From: Cryoendolithus antarcticus
Taxonomy: Eukaryota > Ascomycota > Dothideomycetes > Cladosporiales > Cladosporiaceae
Direction of reading: 5' to 3'
NCBI GenBank assembly: GCA_002077065.1
Contig: NAJO01000018.1
Location: forward strand, 372,001-436,000
DNA: 64,000 bases
Positions within the stretch are counted from its first letter, which is position 1. Every line of letters begins with the position of its first letter. This document shows, piece after piece, positions 22,501-32,850 of this stretch. The notes beneath the pieces were generated by a model. That model was given only the letters and a program-made list of their open reading frames with translations. It had not been told where the DNA came from and did no database searches. A program made the position numbers and the translations under genes.

Positions 22501-23424
22501 AGACGCAATGCTCGAAGGGGTCGAACTCGGGATTGACGAGGCGATCGAGGATGGCACGCTTGAGGGTACTGAACTCGGGATCGAACTTGGGATCGAGCTA
22601 GGGATCGAAGATGCAATGCTCGAAGCTATCGAGCTCGGTACGCTTATTGGAATACTTGAAGGTATTGAGCTAGGCGGCGAGCTTGGAACTGAGCTTGGAA
22701 CTGAGCTGGGTATCGAGCTAGGGGCGCTCGAGGGGATACTCGAAGGAATGGAGCTCGGTGCGGTCGATGGGATACTCGAGGCGATAGAGCTAGGTACACT
22801 CGAGGGAATCAAGCTAGGCGCGCTTGACGGTATCGAGCTTGGCGCGACTGAGGGAATGCTCGAAGCGATGGAGCTCGGTATGCTTGACGCAGGAGCGATT
22901 GAGCTAGGCGCACTCGAGGGCATGCTCGAGGGCATGGAGCTCGGTGCGCTCGATGCGATCGAGCTAGGCGCCGCCGACGGGATGCTCGACGCGATTGAGC
23001 TGGGAATACTTGATGGCGCACTCATTGGGATCGAGCTTGGCGCAGTGCTGGGGATGCTCGAGGCGATCGAACTAGGGATGCTCGATGGGGCCGTGATTTG
23101 GATCGACGAGGGAATCGAGGCTGGAATACTCGACGCAATGCTGGCAGGCGTGCTGGTCGTCGTCGGGCTCGTGACCGGCACAATGCTGGACGGGATGCTC
23201 GCAGGCATACTTGGGACCACGCTGGCCGGGATGCTGCTCGCAATGCTAGAGGGCACGCTGACAGGCGCCGAAGACGATGAGGAGCTGCTGGTTGTGGTCG
23301 TGGTACCCGGCGGCGGGACGATGCTCGAAGGGATGCTTGATGCAATCGACGAAGGTATGCTGGATACTGAGGTGACCGCAGTGGCCACCCCCGCCAGCGC
23401 CAGGAACACACTCGTGTAACGCAT
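19582..23424 (-). CDS. Large Ser/Ile/Pro-repeat GPI-anchored cell-surface protein
   Basis: A single exon of 1280 residues. It opens with MRYTSVFLALAGVATAV, a signal peptide. Residues about 20-810 are made of SSI, SSIAS, SSIP and SSMPS units, Ser-rich enough for heavy O-mannosylation and a rod-like stalk. The next 350 residues carry at least four diverged copies of a Thr/Tyr module with the core TTTCPV followed by PVTLTST. A His/Gly-rich segment (about 20150-20335, HGQ and HHGQ units) lies between two of them. The C-terminus has a Pro/Ala linker and a hydrophobic end (AKSAPVALVAGVFAFVALV), typical of GPI attachment. It is most like fungal adhesin or wall-stalk proteins, and repeat number is likely to vary between strains. 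No catalytic domain is visible. The start at 23424 gives the signal peptide; the frame upstream is hydrophilic. Confidence 0.85.
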   Translation of the reverse strand: MRYTSVFLALAGVATAVTSVSSIPSSIASSIPSSIVPPPGTTTTTSSSSSSSAPVSVPSSIASSIPASVVPSMPASIPSSIVPVTSPTTTSTPASIASSIPASIPSSIQITAPSSIPSSIASSIPSTAPSSIPMSAPSSIPSSIASSIPSAAPSSIASSAPSSMPSSMPSSAPSSIAPASSIPSSIASSIPSVAPSSIPSSAPSLIPSSVPSSIASSIPSTAPSSIPSSIPSSAPSSIPSSVPSSVPSSPPSSIPSSIPISVPSSIASSIASSIPSSIPSSIPSSVPSSVPSSIASSIPSSTPSSIASSIPSSIASSIASSIPSSMASSIPSSIASSMPSSITSSIPSSIASSIPSSIASSIPSSIASSIPSSIASSIPSSIASSIPSSIASSIPSSIASSIPSSIASSIPSSIASSIPSSIASSIPSSIASVPSSIASSIPSSIASSIPSSIVSSIPPSSIPSSIPASITPSMTSSIPSAMPSSMPSSIPPPSSIPSSIASSIPSSIASSIASSIASSVASSIPSIASSIPSSIPSSIPSSIASIASSIPSSIPSSMQPSSIPSSIASSMPSSIPSSRPSSIPSSVPPSSIASSIPSSIQPSSIPSSIPSSIPPSSIASSIPSSIPASSIPSSIASSIPSSMPPSSIASSIPPSSIPVSSIPSSIASSMPSSIASSMPSSIASSMPSSIASSMFSSIASSMPSSFASSMPSSIASSMPSSIASSMFSSIASSMPSSFASSMPSSIASSMPSSIAQSSIPTASSVLSSIPTTSSAPSSIPPSSIGSSPVSYSSASSISTSGSVPPSSYQSITSGSMAPPPYQSTSSSSASIPASMYNGSTTVGPVTQSSSSTASQPPPSYYTTVITTTYTTTCPGSSLYTTGTKTSISSYTTVSTVTSLITSTGSVYPTLLPPPPASYTTVVTTIYNTYKTTTCPVSYKTYTSKSSTITSPVTLTSTITVTDSTVLTTTQPVSTPVVYTTEVTTIYITYTTTTCPVTYSTFTSSKLTMTSPVTLTSTLTLTSASVVTSVWQKGHRPHHGQGGEGWRHGQHGDNWQHGQEGGNDHHGQDGDEWHHGQEGENGHHGEDGHGQPQHGSPAATTHGPGAYKTVYKTVWTTYTTTTCPVHQSTYTSSSATYTVPVTLTSTLTLTKSSVLTSSYLVSSASPPASVQTPASPPAKPTAPAAPTSYTAPSVQTPPAAPSNPAAPYPGGNGTMPIASSGFAAGTATLPTLSSYIGGEKKAMSSAMQTQSAEPVAYTGAAIAKSAPVALVAGVFAFVALV
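21173..21440 (-). repeat. 24-base coding repeat array A (SSMPSSIA-type)
   Basis: About ten near-identical 24-base units built on ctcgagggcatcgagctcgc, each encoding eight residues of the Ser-rich stalk. Variant units with aac instead of ggc recur with regular spacing, at 21243 and 21339, suggesting a higher-order duplication of about 96 bases. Confidence 0.8.
22140..22440 (-). repeat. 24-base coding repeat array B (SSIASSIP-type)
   Basis: About twelve 24-base units alternating gcgatgctcgaa and ggtatgcttgag encode SSIASSIP on the minus strand. Larger blocks are themselves repeated: 22188-22250 and 22260-22320 are nearly the same. The array is a good candidate for length variation. Confidence 0.8.
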
Positions 23425-24955
23425 CTTGCAGAGTATCAACACCTCGCGCTCCTGTTCGTTAGTACTGACTCTTGCCAGGCTCACAGCGAGACGAACGAGT
23501 GAGTCTCAACTGCGACGGTCGATACGAAACAAGGGGAAGAAGAACCCTTACGCTTGGGCACATGGGAGGTAGCACTATACACCCACTCAACCCGTCTCCC
23601 TTCTCCGACATCATGGTAATCGAGAGCGGCCGTGGCCGTGGCCATTCCATATTGCGGCTTGAACCGCAATCAATCGACATTTCTGTTCACGGACAAGGAT
23701 ACTGGGCCGAGGATTGTGATGATCCTAGTCCGAGGTGCGTATAGCGCAGTGCCGGTCCCAGTCGCACCCAATGGACAAAGGTGAAGTCGGCAGAGTCTAA
23801 GTGACATTGCGATTGAGTAGGGCCAAGGCGCACGCGAGGCACCGGAGTAAGGTTGCGCGGTGAGCCGCTAACATCATGATCGCCAGGAACAGGACAAGGC
23901 CGACCTCGGTATGGAGCGTATGCGGGAGGCCTGTATGGGTCGTGGCGGGGAGTGCCAGGATGGTGCTTACTATTTTCTGATATTTCTGCGCGCGACCGAG
24001 GCTCTGCGAACCGGACGTTGTCAACGTTCTACGTCTTGCGGAAATTGTTCCATAAGACTCCGATCAGCCTTCCATATTGATGTCTCAGGACCCAGGGGCA
24101 GCGACCTGAAAACAATTGCGACACTCTGACTGTGCTTCATCAACGAAGCACAAGAAGTGTGTGAGCACTATCTGAACAGATGAAAGTCCGAGGAGGTTGT
24201 GCTTGAGCGAGCGGGGAAGTGACAGCCAAGCTTCCGAGGCGTTCATTAGCGTGCGCTTATGGTCACTATTCGCATTCGTTGTGATATCAACCGCGGAGAC
24301 TTCGAATCGCGCCGACCAGTGTCAAGTTGTCAACACAGAATCCACTATTGCAAGACCGCAATCTCGTCTTGCAATGCGCATGTCTCATCTGGACATGAAA
24401 CAGGAGCATACCTTAATGAAAACGGCTCCTTTCCATATGAGCGCAGTCTCGGTGCACTCTGATCCCAACTGCCAGCTACAAACTCCCCAAGTGCCACCCG
24501 TCACGAACCTTGCCTGACTACTACGGTGTGATGAATTCACCATGCAGGAACGCGGCAGGTGCACAACCTTCCGAGGCATGTTTCTTGATCCAAGTATAGA
24601 TTAGGGGCCGCGCCCTTTTCATGCAAGCCAGGCGGTGTTGACCCCGAAGATATTCTGTCGGCGTGGCGCCTATCTCCACTTCCTTCGTGGTGTCGTTCAC
24701 ATGTGATGGAGTAGGCGGAGCCACGGCGGATTGTAAGGATCGTTGATCGTGGCTGCATCTGTCCCGCGAGGAACGCTGCCAGCCTGCAAGCAGTGGACTA
24801 TCACAAGCAGTGTCAAGGATGCCGTCACACTTTTACTTGCTTTGCACACCTCGAGAGTGCGATGCCTCGCCCCTTCGGCAACAACATTCGTTGAGAAGCA
24901 AATATCGAACTCTATCGCGTCCATATCGTCATCACTGCTGCACGGTCTAGGCTCA
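23425..24955. other. Intergenic, no supported gene
   Basis: About 1.5 kb with no recognised domain, tRNA or repeat. It contains the promoter of the repeat surface protein gene. Small frames on both strands look random. Confidence 0.5.
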
Positions 24956-26458
24956 TCAATGAATAGCAACGCCAAGGTAGGCAAGCTCGTCGAATACGGC
25001 GTGGGAAAAGCTAGCTTCCACATGCAGAGCTTGCGCCGTCCTTGCAGACTTGTGGTAGATAATCTGGTTGCCTTTGCCAGCCGTCGTGCATGATGGTTCC
25101 GCATCCTCGGTATGGTCAAGCTGCTGGACATGACCAGTGGCGCCTCCCTCGGTCTGTACGTCGAAAGATCGCAACCGAGCTGATATGTCCTCCAGCGACT
25201 TGTCATCGAGTGCTTGGCCTAGGTGAGTTGGACAGCCGCCACTCAATCGAAATGGGGTATTGAGTCCTCCGCCATTCGAGCTGAGGGTCGCGGCCGAGAA
25301 ACAAGGCGATGCAAGGTCAGACGTGGTTTCGTACTTGCCGCTCAGGCGATGCTCTGGTGAGCGCACGAAATCTTGACTTCCATCCACAACTTCCGAGGAT
25401 GTCGCTGTTCCTGCATTGCGCACACGGAGGAGCCGATCTCCTTCAACTTGCGCAGAGGACGTGAGCGAGGAGAAGAACTGCAGATCTCGAACCGACTCAG
25501 GCCCAATGCTGTCTGTCCTTGTTCCCTGTGGAGGGACGGGAGGTACCCGTACTGCTTCGAACGAGATCGGGCCCTTTGCAATCGAGCAGGGACTTGCGAG
25601 ACGTGGCACAAAGTAGGGATCAGTGCTATCACCTTGATAGCCTACCCAGGCTGGGTCAGGTTCGTCACTGATGCAGCCAATCAACGATATCTTCGGTGCT
25701 GGTGACGATGCTGGCCGGTTGACAAAGCTACATGAGTCTGCACGTCGAGTCACAGGTCTTGTGTCTGGCGACGCGAAGCTGTCTTCGGTGACGGGTGTAC
25801 GTGCTGTATAGCTCCTAAGGCCAATATCGGATGTACACCGTGCGTGCATTTTCGACGAAGGTGGCGGATTCAGCACTGCGTACTTTGAGGCCGGATCAAG
25901 TGTATGCATCGACAGCAAGCCCGCAAGACTGCCGATGATGCTAGCACTTGCACTGCGTGACCTCGAGGGCGAGGTCGCCAGCTCCTTCGGTACGTGGAGC
26001 AAATTCATCAGCTGTCCTGGCAGCAGTGGACACTCTGACGTTGCCGGTAAAGCATCATCAAAGGCTTCAACCTGGTCGTCAAGGCGGAAGTAATACCAGT
26101 ACGTTCCGCCCTGCTTTAGAGCTCCACTCCGAGGCTGCGACCAGTTCGGCGAATGGCCATCAAAGACTATGTCAGTGAAACTGAAGCACCCGCTCCAATG
26201 ACCGAGTCCACGTCGCCGATCATGGAACATGCGGTAAGCACGTGTGAAATTGTCCCAAGACCCCAAGAGCTCGACCATGCGGACTTCCGGTGGTGCGTTG
26301 AAGAGGAAAGTGACGAGCGTTTCGGGCTCCATTATTTCTGGTGAGACCTGTTCGTGCATGGGTCTGTCGTCACGGCAAGTGCAGCATGGAAGTACACTTT
26401 CCAAGCATCTCAAACATGTTCGTGCCTGCTGTACGAGATGGATTGACGGTCTATACAA
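24956..26458 (-). CDS. Glycogen-binding (CBM48/AMPK-beta-like) domain protein
   Basis: One exon of up to 500 residues. After a Cys-containing leader, residues about 46-160 read as an immunoglobulin-like carbohydrate-binding domain. TLVTFLFNAPPEVRMVELLGSWDNF matches the opening strands with the conserved Trp, and GTYWYYFRLDD matches the later strands of AMPK-beta type glycogen-binding domains. The remaining 340 residues are Ser/Pro-rich and disordered, ending in a short conserved-looking tail, DELAYLGVAIH. It may bind glycogen or serve as a scaffold, but no kinase-interaction motif is identified. ATGs at 26359 and 26332 are alternative starts; the last begins just before the domain. The family match rests on motifs alone. 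Confidence 0.7.
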   Translation of the reverse strand: MYRPSIHLVQQARTCLRCLESVLPCCTCRDDRPMHEQVSPEIMEPETLVTFLFNAPPEVRMVELLGSWDNFTRAYRMFHDRRRGLGHWSGCFSFTDIVFDGHSPNWSQPRSGALKQGGTYWYYFRLDDQVEAFDDALPATSECPLLPGQLMNLLHVPKELATSPSRSRSASASIIGSLAGLLSMHTLDPASKYAVLNPPPSSKMHARCTSDIGLRSYTARTPVTEDSFASPDTRPVTRRADSCSFVNRPASSPAPKISLIGCISDEPDPAWVGYQGDSTDPYFVPRLASPCSIAKGPISFEAVRVPPVPPQGTRTDSIGPESVRDLQFFSSLTSSAQVEGDRLLRVRNAGTATSSEVVDGSQDFVRSPEHRLSGKYETTSDLASPCFSAATLSSNGGGLNTPFRLSGGCPTHLGQALDDKSLEDISARLRSFDVQTEGGATGHVQQLDHTEDAEPSCTTAGKGNQIIYHKSARTAQALHVEASFSHAVFDELAYLGVAIH

Positions 26459-28074
26459 GCCTTGTGGGTATAGTGTCCTTTATAAAAGACTGCGTGAGGA
26501 GTGCCATATGAAAGCTGCGTATAGCTGGCTGACCTGATTTGGTTGTATTGCGTGTAGCTGTCCCTGGGGGTTGGGTTTGCGAGATTAGAGTTTAGATGCA
26601 GTAACGGCTCTCCCCAATGCTTGGTAGGAAGGCGCGTCCAGTCCAGGGCGCCAAAGTATCGTACGCGCGATCGACAACCCACTATACTGCGTGAAAGATT
26701 TCGGGAGTCGTCCGAGGATCTTCGAAAACAAATACCTGCTGCGCTCGAGCACCGCTCCAGCGCCATCCGAGCACACGACGCGCTCTCGACTCGACGAGCA
26801 TCACAGCTGCGGTGAGACATCTGGCCTGATCTCGCGCCACAAGCCAGCTTCCGCGAGAGATGTGATTCGGCCAAGTTGAGTGAGTGAGTGTGCTTCGGCA
26901 CTCGACCGTTAGAACCGTTAGGCCAGCAAGATTGCGCTCCACCCAAACCTTGCACATCCCGGAGCCAGCTCCAAGCGCCAAAAGCAGGATCTAGTTCTCG
27001 TTGTGATGCTTTGTTTCAGGATTCTCTGAAACTGCACTGCAGTTGTGACGAGTCCATGAGAACAGGGAATGTCACAATGGCGGCGATCATGTTGCTCAGC
27101 CTCATCATGCCACAGCTCCCCAGCCAGCCCGAAGCTCAGTGCAAGAGCCGAGACGCGCCGATTGCGCCATCTCCTTGCCGTTGGTCATTTCGGCGGCGCC
27201 ACACAAGCCTCGAGTGAGCAGCACGAGAACGCGTGAGGTCGGAACGCGCTCTCACTTGACGCTATGATTGGCACGAAAAGCAGGTGGCAATGCGCGCCTA
27301 AGCACCGTCGTTGCAAGGATCAACAAGCCCGAAGCTTCAGTTAAGGATCCCGGGTTGCTGGAGTGGAGTCTGTGGCTGGCAGGTACGATGGACACGTGAG
27401 AGGGGATTTGGCGAGTCATGTGCTTTCCCCGGAATCAACATCATCCGACTCCATCAATGCCGTAGGAGCGTTGTAAGTAATGAGACGAACGATTTCAAAG
27501 TCTGACGATCATCGGAGAGTTTTGCCACATAAGGTGCAGTCAATGAGCAAATCATCACCTGCGCTGGCCTGACTGCGAAGGCGCCGCTTCCAGGACGCAG
27601 TAAGCAGGAGTCGCCAGTGCACGACTGGAGAGGCGACACATCATCTTAATAGTCCCAGAGAACCTCCGTCGCTTCGTGAAATCGCGCGTCGGCAGTGCGA
27701 TTATGATCTGCGCTGTTTGTGGCAGCGATCTTCCTGCAACAAGGATGTGGGCATGTGCATCTAATAACATTGCCCCAAACCCCTCGCTAAAATAGAAGTG
27801 AGGATTGAGACTGATCATGGAGATCTTAGGGATAGCTATGACAGGGCATATGCGAAAGCCTTGGACCCTGTACAGCACCGATGCGGAATTCGATGTCCTG
27901 AACTGTATGCGAGACAACGGGCGGGAAAGCAGCATATCCAAATTAGTCATGCCCTGACATGGTATGATCGGACGATAGGACCGGAGATGAAGCATCGATT
28001 GAATCGCCATTTCGGACTTTTGTGCCCCTATGCAGCACCGCGAACGCCTCCGACGACCTGGTCGAGACCCTGCC
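26459..28074. other. Intergenic, no supported gene
   Basis: About 1.6 kb. Frames up to 181 codons on both strands lack domains and convincing splice sites. No RNA gene or repeat found by eye. Confidence 0.5.
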
Positions 28075-30102
28075 TCAAGTTGGTGAATGCCCATTCAGTC
28101 CATTCTCGGTGTTGCCATTGACGCTCGCCTCCAATTTGTCAACGACATGACTCCCGTTAAGATCCGCAACACTATCTGGCCCGACATTAACTTCATTCCT
28201 CAGCGGACTCAACGCAGTGGGCGAGAAGGTATCTCTACTCTGCCGCTTCGGCCGGAATGGCACTGGTGTTGAAGGTCTTGAGGATAAGAACTGCAAGACA
28301 TAGTCAGCACGCATGACTCGAGGCTTTCAGATTGGGGTCATCCTTACCGAACTGGCTGCGCTCAGCAACGCATGTAGCGACGCTAACACAACATCCTCAT
28401 GTATACCCACGCCCCACACCCTCTCCCCTTGCCCGCCATTCGTACACTCGATATACGTCGCAGCCTTGACATCCTTACCTCCGCCTGGCGCGCTGTTAGG
28501 TACGCTCAAGCTATGCTCGGTGTAATCCGCGATATCCAGATCAATGCCCAGGTTGTTGATAGCGTTGCTCAACGCTGACAAAGCACCATTGCCCACGCCG
28601 GTGATCTCGTGCTCCTGCCCATCAATCTCGACGATACCCTTGAAGCGGCGGCGGAGGTTGCGGGAGTTGGAGGCTTTCTTGCCAGGTTCTGGAGGCGCGG
28701 GAGAGACGGAGCGATCGGCTGTGATGTCGTAGTCCACTAGGTGAAAGCGAGGATTCTTTTCGAGATGGTAGGCGTCCACAAACAGATCTTTGATCTCCTT
28801 CGCCTGCAGCTCCCGACCCAAAGAGTCTGTTTCTCGCTGCACAATCCGCGAGAAGGCTACTTGCAGACCCCGAGGAAGGTCCAGCTCGAGCGTTCTCTTG
28901 ATGATCCAGGCCACACCTCCCTTGCCCGACTGGCTGTTGACGCGAATGATGGCTTCGTACGTGCGACCGATATCTGCAGGATCCAGTGGCAGGTAAGGGA
29001 CTTGCCAGTAGTCGTCCACCTTTGAGCCAGAGGCATCTCGCGCTGTGAATCCCTTCTTGATGGCGTCTTGATGCGAGCCAGAGAACGCGCAAACGACGAG
29101 CTGGCCGCCGTAAGGTGCGCGAGGGTGTATGGGGATCTTGTTTGATTTCTCGACGATGTCTATGATGCTTTGGAGATCGCTGAAGTCGATTTGCGGGTGT
29201 ATGCCTTGCGTGTAGAGATTCAAGCCGAGGGTCACGAGGTCCACGTTTCCAGTTCGCTCGCCATTGCCGAAGAGTGTGCCCTCTACTCTGTCTGCGCCGG
29301 CCATCTGTGCTAGCTCCGCCGCTGCCACGGCACAACCTCGATCATTGTGCGGATGAAGAGAGACTGCGATCTTTTCCCGCTCCGTGATGTGTCGGCAGAA
29401 GTATTCGATCTGGTCTGCGTAGACGTTCGGCGTGCTCATCTCGACCGTAGCAGGCAAATTGAAAATGATCGGGTTCTCGACACTCGGCTCCCACGCCTCT
29501 TTCACAGCCTCGCAGATCTCCACCGCAAAGTCCATATTCGAGTCTGAGAACGTCTCAGGTGAGAACTCGAAAGCCCACTCCTTCACATCTGAACTTGGAT
29601 CATCCTTCGTGATCGACCTCGCGTACTTGGTACACTCCACCGCCAATGCCTTACTTTGCGCATTGTCCATCCCAAATACGATTCGCTGAAAACACGGACT
29701 CGTTGCCAGATACAAATGCAGTATAGCCTTCCTTGCGCCCTTCAAGCTGTCCACGGTCTTCCTGATCAGGTCCTTGCGACAAGGCGACAGCACCTGCAAC
29801 CACACATCATCAGGCACAAGGCCCGACGTTGTCACTAAGTCTCGTGTGAAGTTGAAGTCCGTGTCGCCTGAGGAGGGAAATGAGACTTCAATCTCTTTGT
29901 ATCCGAGTTTCGTGAGCATCTTGAAGTACCGTAATTTTTGCTCGCCGTCCATTGGGTCGACAAGGGACTGATTGCCGTCGCGGAGATCGGTGGAGAGCCA
30001 CCGCGGGGGCTTGGTGATTTGTCTCGAGGGCCATTGACGATCGGGGATGTTTATGGGTTTGAAGGGATGGTATTTCTTGGAAGGGTCTGCGAGCATCGGC
30101 AT
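28075..30102 (-). CDS. LEU4: 2-isopropylmalate synthase
   Basis: Two exons, 30102-28348 and 28290-28075, with a 57-base intron (gtaagg/ttgcag, phase 0), encode 656 residues. The enzyme condenses acetyl-CoA with 2-oxoisovalerate, the first committed step of leucine synthesis. The TIM-barrel domain carries STDLRDGNQ (residues 37-45, metal and substrate site), and SLHPHNDRG supplies the metal-binding His pair. GNGERTGN is the conserved family signature. The C-terminal third is the allosteric leucine-binding domain, ending at LHALLSAASS at the intron. The second exon adds 71 hydrophilic residues that look disordered; such tails occur in filamentous fungi. The second Met at residue 3 and the Lys-rich start leave mitochondrial targeting open. 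A Gcn4/Cpc1-type TGACTC lies just upstream. Confidence 0.93.
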
Positions 30103-30890
30103 GGTGGAGGTTACGGTCAGTGACTCGAGGTCACAAGTGAGGCTTGCGAGTACTTATGTTCTGCTATGGTGGTATTGAGCCGTGTGTATACGCTCGCGTT
30201 GTTCACGCCCTTTGGTTAAGAGATTCTGTACAGCTCGTACGCTGGCGCGACAAATTTTGGCCGGGAGTCATCGCGCATGTGAAGGCGTTGCGGGGTGGTG
30301 GGGAATGTACCCCTGCCGTGGCTTGGCCATCATCTAGACAATGACTGCGGTGCTGCCATAGACGTTCATGTCACACATATTCGTCTTCGCAACCTGCGGT
30401 CAGATGGACACAGACTACGCGATAGCACTTCCTACTACTCAACGGAGACCCGCTCACCAGCTCTCACGGGAGTGATGCAATTGGTAAGGGTCCGTTGACT
30501 ATAACCGAACCTCGTTGCATTAGATTCTCCGTTGCCTCCCAGCAAGACGGTGATTCGACCGATGTCAATGCCAGTCCCAATACCCGGATCGTCGAGCTTG
30601 TGGCCCCTGAGCGAGGCTGCCTTCTGGTGGCTGCGCTGCAAAGTAGTGCACAGCCTTGCGCGTTTTAAAGCCGCAGTCGAGTGCCTTCCCGTGATGCTAA
30701 CCTAGACATATTCCGCACGCTTATCGCACCACCGTGGCGCTCGTCACGCTTGAATATGACAAGGCGATTCGGTTACCGGCATCCGAGAGAAGCGCATATC
30801 TGGCAAGCAGGTGGGAGGTCCATCTATTGAGGCGGAACGAGTGCTATGAAAACTCCCTCCAAGACCCGTAGTATTGAGTAGGTCACCAAC
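30103..30890. other. Divergent intergenic region between LEU4 and the HET remnant
   Basis: About 790 bases. Apart from the TGACTC element near LEU4, I see no gene, RNA or repeat. Confidence 0.5.
30121..30126. promoter_or_regulatory. Possible Gcn4/Cpc1-type site upstream of LEU4
   Basis: TGACTC lies 19 bases before the LEU4 ATG, in an imperfect palindrome (tgactcgaggtca). The general amino-acid control factor binds TGACTC elements at biosynthetic genes in fungi, so the site fits LEU4. It is very close to the start codon, and a six-base match can arise by chance. Confidence 0.3.
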
Positions 30891-32850
30891 ATGGATCGCG
30901 GTCCGGTCCAATCGGTGTTCGAGTATAGCGACCTCCCTAATGCCAGAACGCACATTCGCCTTCTCGAAGTGTAGCACGCCCAGGTCGGCGGACCGATCAG
31001 TTGCAGACTCAGCACTTGGGAACTCTCGGAAGCGCCCGTCTACACTGCGATCTCCTACACTTGGGGAAATCCAGTCGACACTGCAGAAATCGATGTCAAC
31101 GGCGCCCACATGACAGTTCGCAGCAACTGTGCCTACGTACTTTGTCAAGCCAGTTGGTACGGTCCTTGTCACTACTGGATCGATGCGATCCGCATCAACC
31201 AACACAATGATGGCGAGAAGGCTCATCAAGTCAGATTGATGAGCGTCATATATCGGGACGCGGAGAGAGTATCAGCGTGCATTGGGCCGCATTCGGCAGA
31301 CTAACACAGTAGATACCCCTGCCGATTTGTTTGCAAGCACCAGTCCTCGTTACTTGCATTCGCAAAAGAGGTGCGACCGGGTGATACTCCCATATATGTG
31401 TTTTCAGAGAGCGTTGGGGCCCGCAGGCGTAGACTAACACAGTCGATTATATGGCGTTTACGTCACTCGCGCGATACACATCTGCGCGTCTTCAAGGCTC
31501 TGCTCGACTTGCTTCGACGACCCTACTTCACCCGGGCTTGGGTGGCTCAGGAGCTCTACAAGGCCAACGACCCCATGCTCTACTGCGGTCCAGACACATG
31601 TCATGTTACAGCGCTGACTGGCCTGCTTGTGGCCTGTATCCATGATGACACAGGTTTCTGGAGTGCTGACCTCAAGAGTGAGCATGCTCTCTCTATCGAG
31701 CAGCATCGTGACCGGCTACCGTTTTGCACGCGCGTGCTTGGTCCGGCTATCGGTGAAAGTGATGTCTCCCGCAAGCCCGACAGTCTCAATGGTCATGGTG
31801 GTATCGTATGGCTTGCTCGCGAAGATGGCAAGCAGCCACGTGACCTCGACTACATGCTGGAGGCCACGCACGGTCTACATTGCGCAGATGCTCGTGACAA
31901 AGTGTACGCCACGCTGAGCACGTTGAGCACTGATGTTGCGCAGCGCATCTCTGTCGACTACACGATGACAGCTTTCGAGCTCGTAATGCATCTCTTGCCA
32001 ACCCTGCTTTTCGAATTGCGGTCCATGGAAACAGCTCGAAGACAAGAGCTTTGACAAGCTGCTAAGGCTATTCAAGCTACTCGATGTCCAATCCGCCGAC
32101 CCGGCTTTCCTGGCAGCAGTCGCTGCGCGTTCTGGTACCCTAATCTGTCGGAATTCGCAACGTCTTCCTGCGGCAAGACCACTGTCTTCAATAGAATTGA
32201 CTGATTGGAAAGGAAGCCAGCTTCAAAAATCTGGCAGCGACTGGTTCCTGGGCGATGGTATAATTGACCTGGAACCCATATCAACCCTGCAGAACACCGC
32301 CGGTGTCCAGAATATAGACTCGCGAGGTGTTATTGCAGCCGTCGTTCCAAGCATTGCGCGTCCTGGCGATTGGCTCATCCAGCCACATAGCGCTCGTGTT
32401 CAGGATGCCCCGGCCTTACTGATTCGTGGTCCGATTGATGGTCGCTACGAAATCCTCAGCACGGCAGTCATAGCAACCGGTGCAGGACTACAAGGTAGAT
32501 TTGAGGTCACATTTGAGCTCGAGGACCTTGCTACCCTGCTGCTGCGTCACCAATTGTTGCCTGATAAACCACCGGCAGGGGTAGAGCCTTCGCTGGTACA
32601 ACATGTCCACAACGGAGCGGCAAACTCTAACGTGTTGGACTTCGATAGACTCGAGTTACGCTACAAGTATGAGGATCTATCATCATCGCTTGTTGACTCT
32701 GGCGACCCCTCAATAGCCCTTGCCAAGTGGGAAGCGGCAGTCAAGCATCGAACCGAAGTCGAATGGCAGCAGCATTTCAGCGTCAAGGTCTGTCAGCAGC
32801 CAGGCTCGTCGTTCGCAGTGGAGAAGGCGGTTCATGTAGAAAATGGCTAG
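30891..32850 (+). pseudogene. Heterokaryon-incompatibility (HET) domain gene, interrupted
   Basis: From ATG 30891 the frame reads as a typical HET protein: IRLLEV, then YTAISYTWGN, a variable strand, YWIDAIRINQ (usually DAICINQ, so Cys is Arg here) and a helix MSVIYRDAERV. YFTRAWVAQEL, ARDKVYATLSTL and a C-terminal region with WLIQ complete the match. Three lesions interrupt it: TAG at 30972-30974, TAA at 31302-31304, and a frameshift near 32025. After the frameshift the coding sense continues in another frame (KSFDKLLRLFKLLD) to a stop at 32848-32850. All sense blocks before the frameshift share one frame, and no intron with good borders removes either stop. HET proteins trigger cell death on fusion of unlike strains; this copy looks inactive. 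A 13-base repeat (agactaacacagt) occurs at 31298 and 31431. Confidence 0.8.

Noticed and set aside
21074..23419. 781-codon plus-strand frame as a gene
   Set aside because: It is antisense to a well-supported signal-peptide and GPI protein, and its sequence is a mechanical echo of the repeat. Kept only as a finding.
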